A stretch of DNA of 64,000 nucleotides from Paracoccus zhejiangensis (GTDB lineage: Bacteria > Pseudomonadota > Alphaproteobacteria > Rhodobacterales > Rhodobacteraceae). Both the position numbers and the translations under genes were made by a program. Below, piece after piece: positions 62,464 to 64,000 of the stretch. The stretch covers positions 1,612,001-1,676,000 of the forward strand of contig NZ_CP025430.1 of assembly GCF_002847445.1 (NCBI RefSeq), in the 5' to 3' direction. Position 1 is the stretch's first letter; every line of letters begins with the position of its first letter. The notes below the pieces were generated by a model. The model worked only from the letters and a program-made list of their open reading frames with translations. It did no database searches and was not told where the DNA came from.

Positions 62464-63348
62464 CTACCGAAACCGCGGCGACCAGGGCTGGTCCGAACCG
62501 GGCGGCTCTGATCCGAACAGGTCTTCCGCCGGCAGGTCTTCGCTGCTCAGTACCGTCAGCGTCCGGCCCGAGCGACCGAGCCCGATGATCTCCTCGTCGA
62601 GATCGATGTCCCGATCGATGTCGAACCAGTCGCCGATCCGGCAGTGACCGGTGGCGGTGGCCGCCTTGCGCACCTTTGCCGCATCCAGGTTGAACGACGC
62701 CGTCGCCCCGGCCGGGAGCGGATCGCCCTTGCGCGGAAAGATCAGCCGCCCAAGCCGACGGAATCCTGGCGACAGGAAGGCATAATCAACCGCCTGCCCC
62801 CGGCTCACGATGATCGCCATCGGATGGGCGGCATGGCGCGCGCAGGCAATCGCCGCCGCCGTCATCGACACGATGGCCTCGGCCTTCAGCCGCCGCACCG
62901 CCTCCAATCCGATCGGAGCACGGGCCAGGACCGCCTGGACCGCCGGCGGCGGCATCAGCAATGCGGCAGCAAAATGATCGGCCTCCACCTCGACCGCTGA
63001 TCGCGTGCCACGGAACCCGGCCCGCGATTCATGCCGTCCGCCGCCAGACAGGATCATCTCGGGATGACCCTCGATGAAGTAATGCCCAAGCTCATGGGCG
63101 ACCGAGAACCGCTCGAAGCCGGGATGGCGCGGGCTGGCCCGATAGAGGATCGCCGCCTGGAGACCGGACATCAGGAACACGCCGCTGACCCCGCCTTCCC
63201 CTGCAGGAAGGGCGGAGATCTCGATCTGCTCGGCGGCGGCGATGGCAAAGGGATCGATCGGCAATTGCGTCATCCCATAAGCGCGGGCCACGCGCTCACC
63301 GGTCTTCTGGGCCAGGTCCTCCCGCGCCGCAGCGGGTCGCATGGTCAC
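62464..63348 (-). CDS. ImmA/IrrE-family metallopeptidase
   Basis: A 294-residue zinc peptidase. The HExxH motif is H85-E-L-G-H89 (FSVAHELGHYFIEGHPE) and the third ligand region is VEVEADHFAAALLMPP. The C-terminal part (after about 160) is the domain of unknown role that follows in the ImmA/IrrE group. It starts four bases inside the XRE gene's end. In ICEBs1 and phages, ImmA cleaves its cognate XRE repressor after DNA damage or signalling, and the same pairing is seen here. Confidence 0.9.
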   Translation of the reverse strand: MTMRPAAAREDLAQKTGERVARAYGMTQLPIDPFAIAAAEQIEISALPAGEGGVSGVFLMSGLQAAILYRASPRHPGFERFSVAHELGHYFIEGHPEMILSGGGRHESRAGFRGTRSAVEVEADHFAAALLMPPPAVQAVLARAPIGLEAVRRLKAEAIVSMTAAAIACARHAAHPMAIIVSRGQAVDYAFLSPGFRRLGRLIFPRKGDPLPAGATASFNLDAAKVRKAATATGHCRIGDWFDIDRDIDLDEEIIGLGRSGRTLTVLSSEDLPAEDLFGSEPPGSDQPWSPRFR

Positions 63349-63686
63349 GACCCGGACACTCCCTGCGCGGCCAGCGCATCGATCATGACCTGGATACGCG
63401 CGCGATCGGCACCGCTCAGGTGCTCCTCGTTGCGAAACGCCGTGGTCGCGCCGGTGAGGCTAGCGCTCGTCCCCAGCAGATAGTCCGCAGACACATCGAG
63501 CGCCCGCGCCAGCGCGCGGATATTGGCGAAGGACGGGTTGCGCCGCCCTTTCTCGAAATGCCCGATGGCGGCCGGCTGCAGCCCGGCCTTGCGGGCCAGT
63601 TCGCTCTGGTTCAACCGGCGTGCTTCGCGAGCGGAGACCAAGCGGTCTCCGAAGGAGACGGCGGTTCCCGTGACGGTGATTGACAT
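63345..63686 (-). CDS. XRE-family repressor paired with ImmA
   Basis: A 113-residue regulator. The HTH is VSFGDRLVSAREARRLNQSELARKAGLQPAAIGHFEKGRRNPSFANIRALARALDVSADYLLG. The 40-residue C-terminus (NEEHLSGADRARIQVMIDALAAQG) may be the cleavage target. The divergent flank carries a candidate operator. Likely the immunity-type repressor of the mobile region. Confidence 0.88.
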   Translation of the reverse strand: MSITVTGTAVSFGDRLVSAREARRLNQSELARKAGLQPAAIGHFEKGRRNPSFANIRALARALDVSADYLLGTSASLTGATTAFRNEEHLSGADRARIQVMIDALAAQGVSGS

Positions 63687-63701
63687 GTACGATTCCGTAG
63701 G

Positions 63702-63723
63702 CTACATAATGCGCACAACGTAG
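63702..63723. promoter_or_regulatory. Candidate operator of the XRE repressor
   Basis: CTAC at 63702-63705 and GTAG at 63720-63723 are inverted around an imperfectly symmetric centre (GCGCA), 16 bases upstream of the XRE start. A further GTAC...GTAG lies inside the start region. Assigned by symmetry and place. Confidence 0.35.
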
Positions 63724-63780
63724 CATTCAGGTCCGGGCGCCCGCGCCCGTTTCTTCTGGACCGGCATCCTACGTGAACGT

Positions 63781-64000
63781 TGTTGATTTCCACCCAGAAC
63801 TGACCCGGGTTTTCCATCGAGAATTGACCCACCTTGAGATTATGTTGGTCGGGTCATGACCGGGTCAAGACATCAGAGGTCTCCTTCTTTTTTCTGGTCG
63901 CAGCAGCCGAGCTTGCCTTGAAGCGGAAGCTGTCATTGCCGGTTTCCAGGATGTGACAGCGGTGGGTCAGGCGATCGAGTAGCGCGGTGGTCATCTTGGC
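63781..64000 (-). mobile_element. IS21-family insertion sequence, terminal part
   Basis: The element end begins TGTTGATTTCCACCC at 63781. Inner repeats AGAACTGACCC (63796-63806) and AGAATTGACCC (63820-63830) are 24 bases apart, as in IS21 ends where multiple transposase sites occur. It contains the 3' end of istB and continues past the window. The insertion is 95 bases upstream of the XRE gene. Confidence 0.85.
63854..64000 (-). CDS. istB: IS21 helper ATPase IstB, C-terminal part
   Basis: Forty-eight C-terminal residues on the minus strand, [21 protein letters not shown] followed by [10 protein letters not shown], then a lysine-rich tail, stop TGA at 63854-63856. It matches the conserved IstB end ([14 protein letters not shown]). 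The rest of the gene is outside the window. Confidence 0.92.
   Translation of the reverse strand, partial: AKMTTALLDRLTHRCHILETGNDSFRFKASSAAATRKKKETSDVLTRS

Overview
The window is high-GC DNA from an alphaproteobacterium of the Rhodobacteraceae type, most like Paracoccus (inferred from gene content and style, not from a search). Pointers are a class II ribonucleotide reductase, a bacterial phosphatidylcholine synthase, a bifunctional (p)ppGpp synthetase/hydrolase next to rpoZ, a leucine-rich leader before leuA, a TTAA-N7-TTAA CtrA-type site, a Hint-domain protein, and many four-base ATGA/GTGA start-stop overlaps.

Bases 1-15,000 are mostly core genes: the 5' part of nrdJ with a rich regulatory region behind it, a hisN-mgtE-formyl-THF cyclo-ligase operon, a PraR-like regulator divergent from a quinone oxidoreductase, a Bax-inhibitor-like membrane protein, a Hint protein, rpmG, rnpB (RNase P RNA), a small cell-envelope/cupin operon, and gatCA. 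Bases 15,000-24,000 are accessory: tRNA-Glu, an orphan type VI immunity-like protein, a DUF2189 membrane protein, and a catabolic cluster (ThuA, Gfo/Idh oxidoreductase, divergent GntR regulator, TRAP transporter DctPQM). Bases 24,000-42,000 are again mostly core: rnhA, ispH, folK-rpoZ-rsh, the cell-shape operon mreBCD-mrdA-rodA, and leuA with its leader peptide.

Bases 42,000-53,400 mix transporters and small regulators: a universal stress protein with an AGCS amino-acid symporter, an AT-rich orphan gene that looks acquired, an L-fucose permease, an unannotated 40-residue protein with its own terminator, a TetR-EamA pair, an orphan dipeptide-type binding protein and pcs. Bases 53,500-58,241 form a capsule-export-like operon (KpsT-like ATPase, a long KpsE-like protein, KdsA, an MscS channel). 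From tRNA-Gln at 59,532 to the right edge lies a mobile region: helically phased CAGGGAA repeats, a large serine recombinase with DUF2924, an XRE-ImmA pair, and the end of an IS21-family element with the 3' end of istB.

The most interesting items are the nrdJ regulatory region (tandem NrdR boxes exactly 32 bp apart, a CtrA site, a DnaA-box cluster), the phased repeat array next to the tRNA-Gln recombinase, the AT-rich HGTR-motif gene at 44,384-45,208, the 40-residue protein at 46,837, the orphan immunity-like gene beside tRNA-Glu, and the leuA attenuator. I do not see a complete, clearly new multi-gene system. No CRISPR array was seen.
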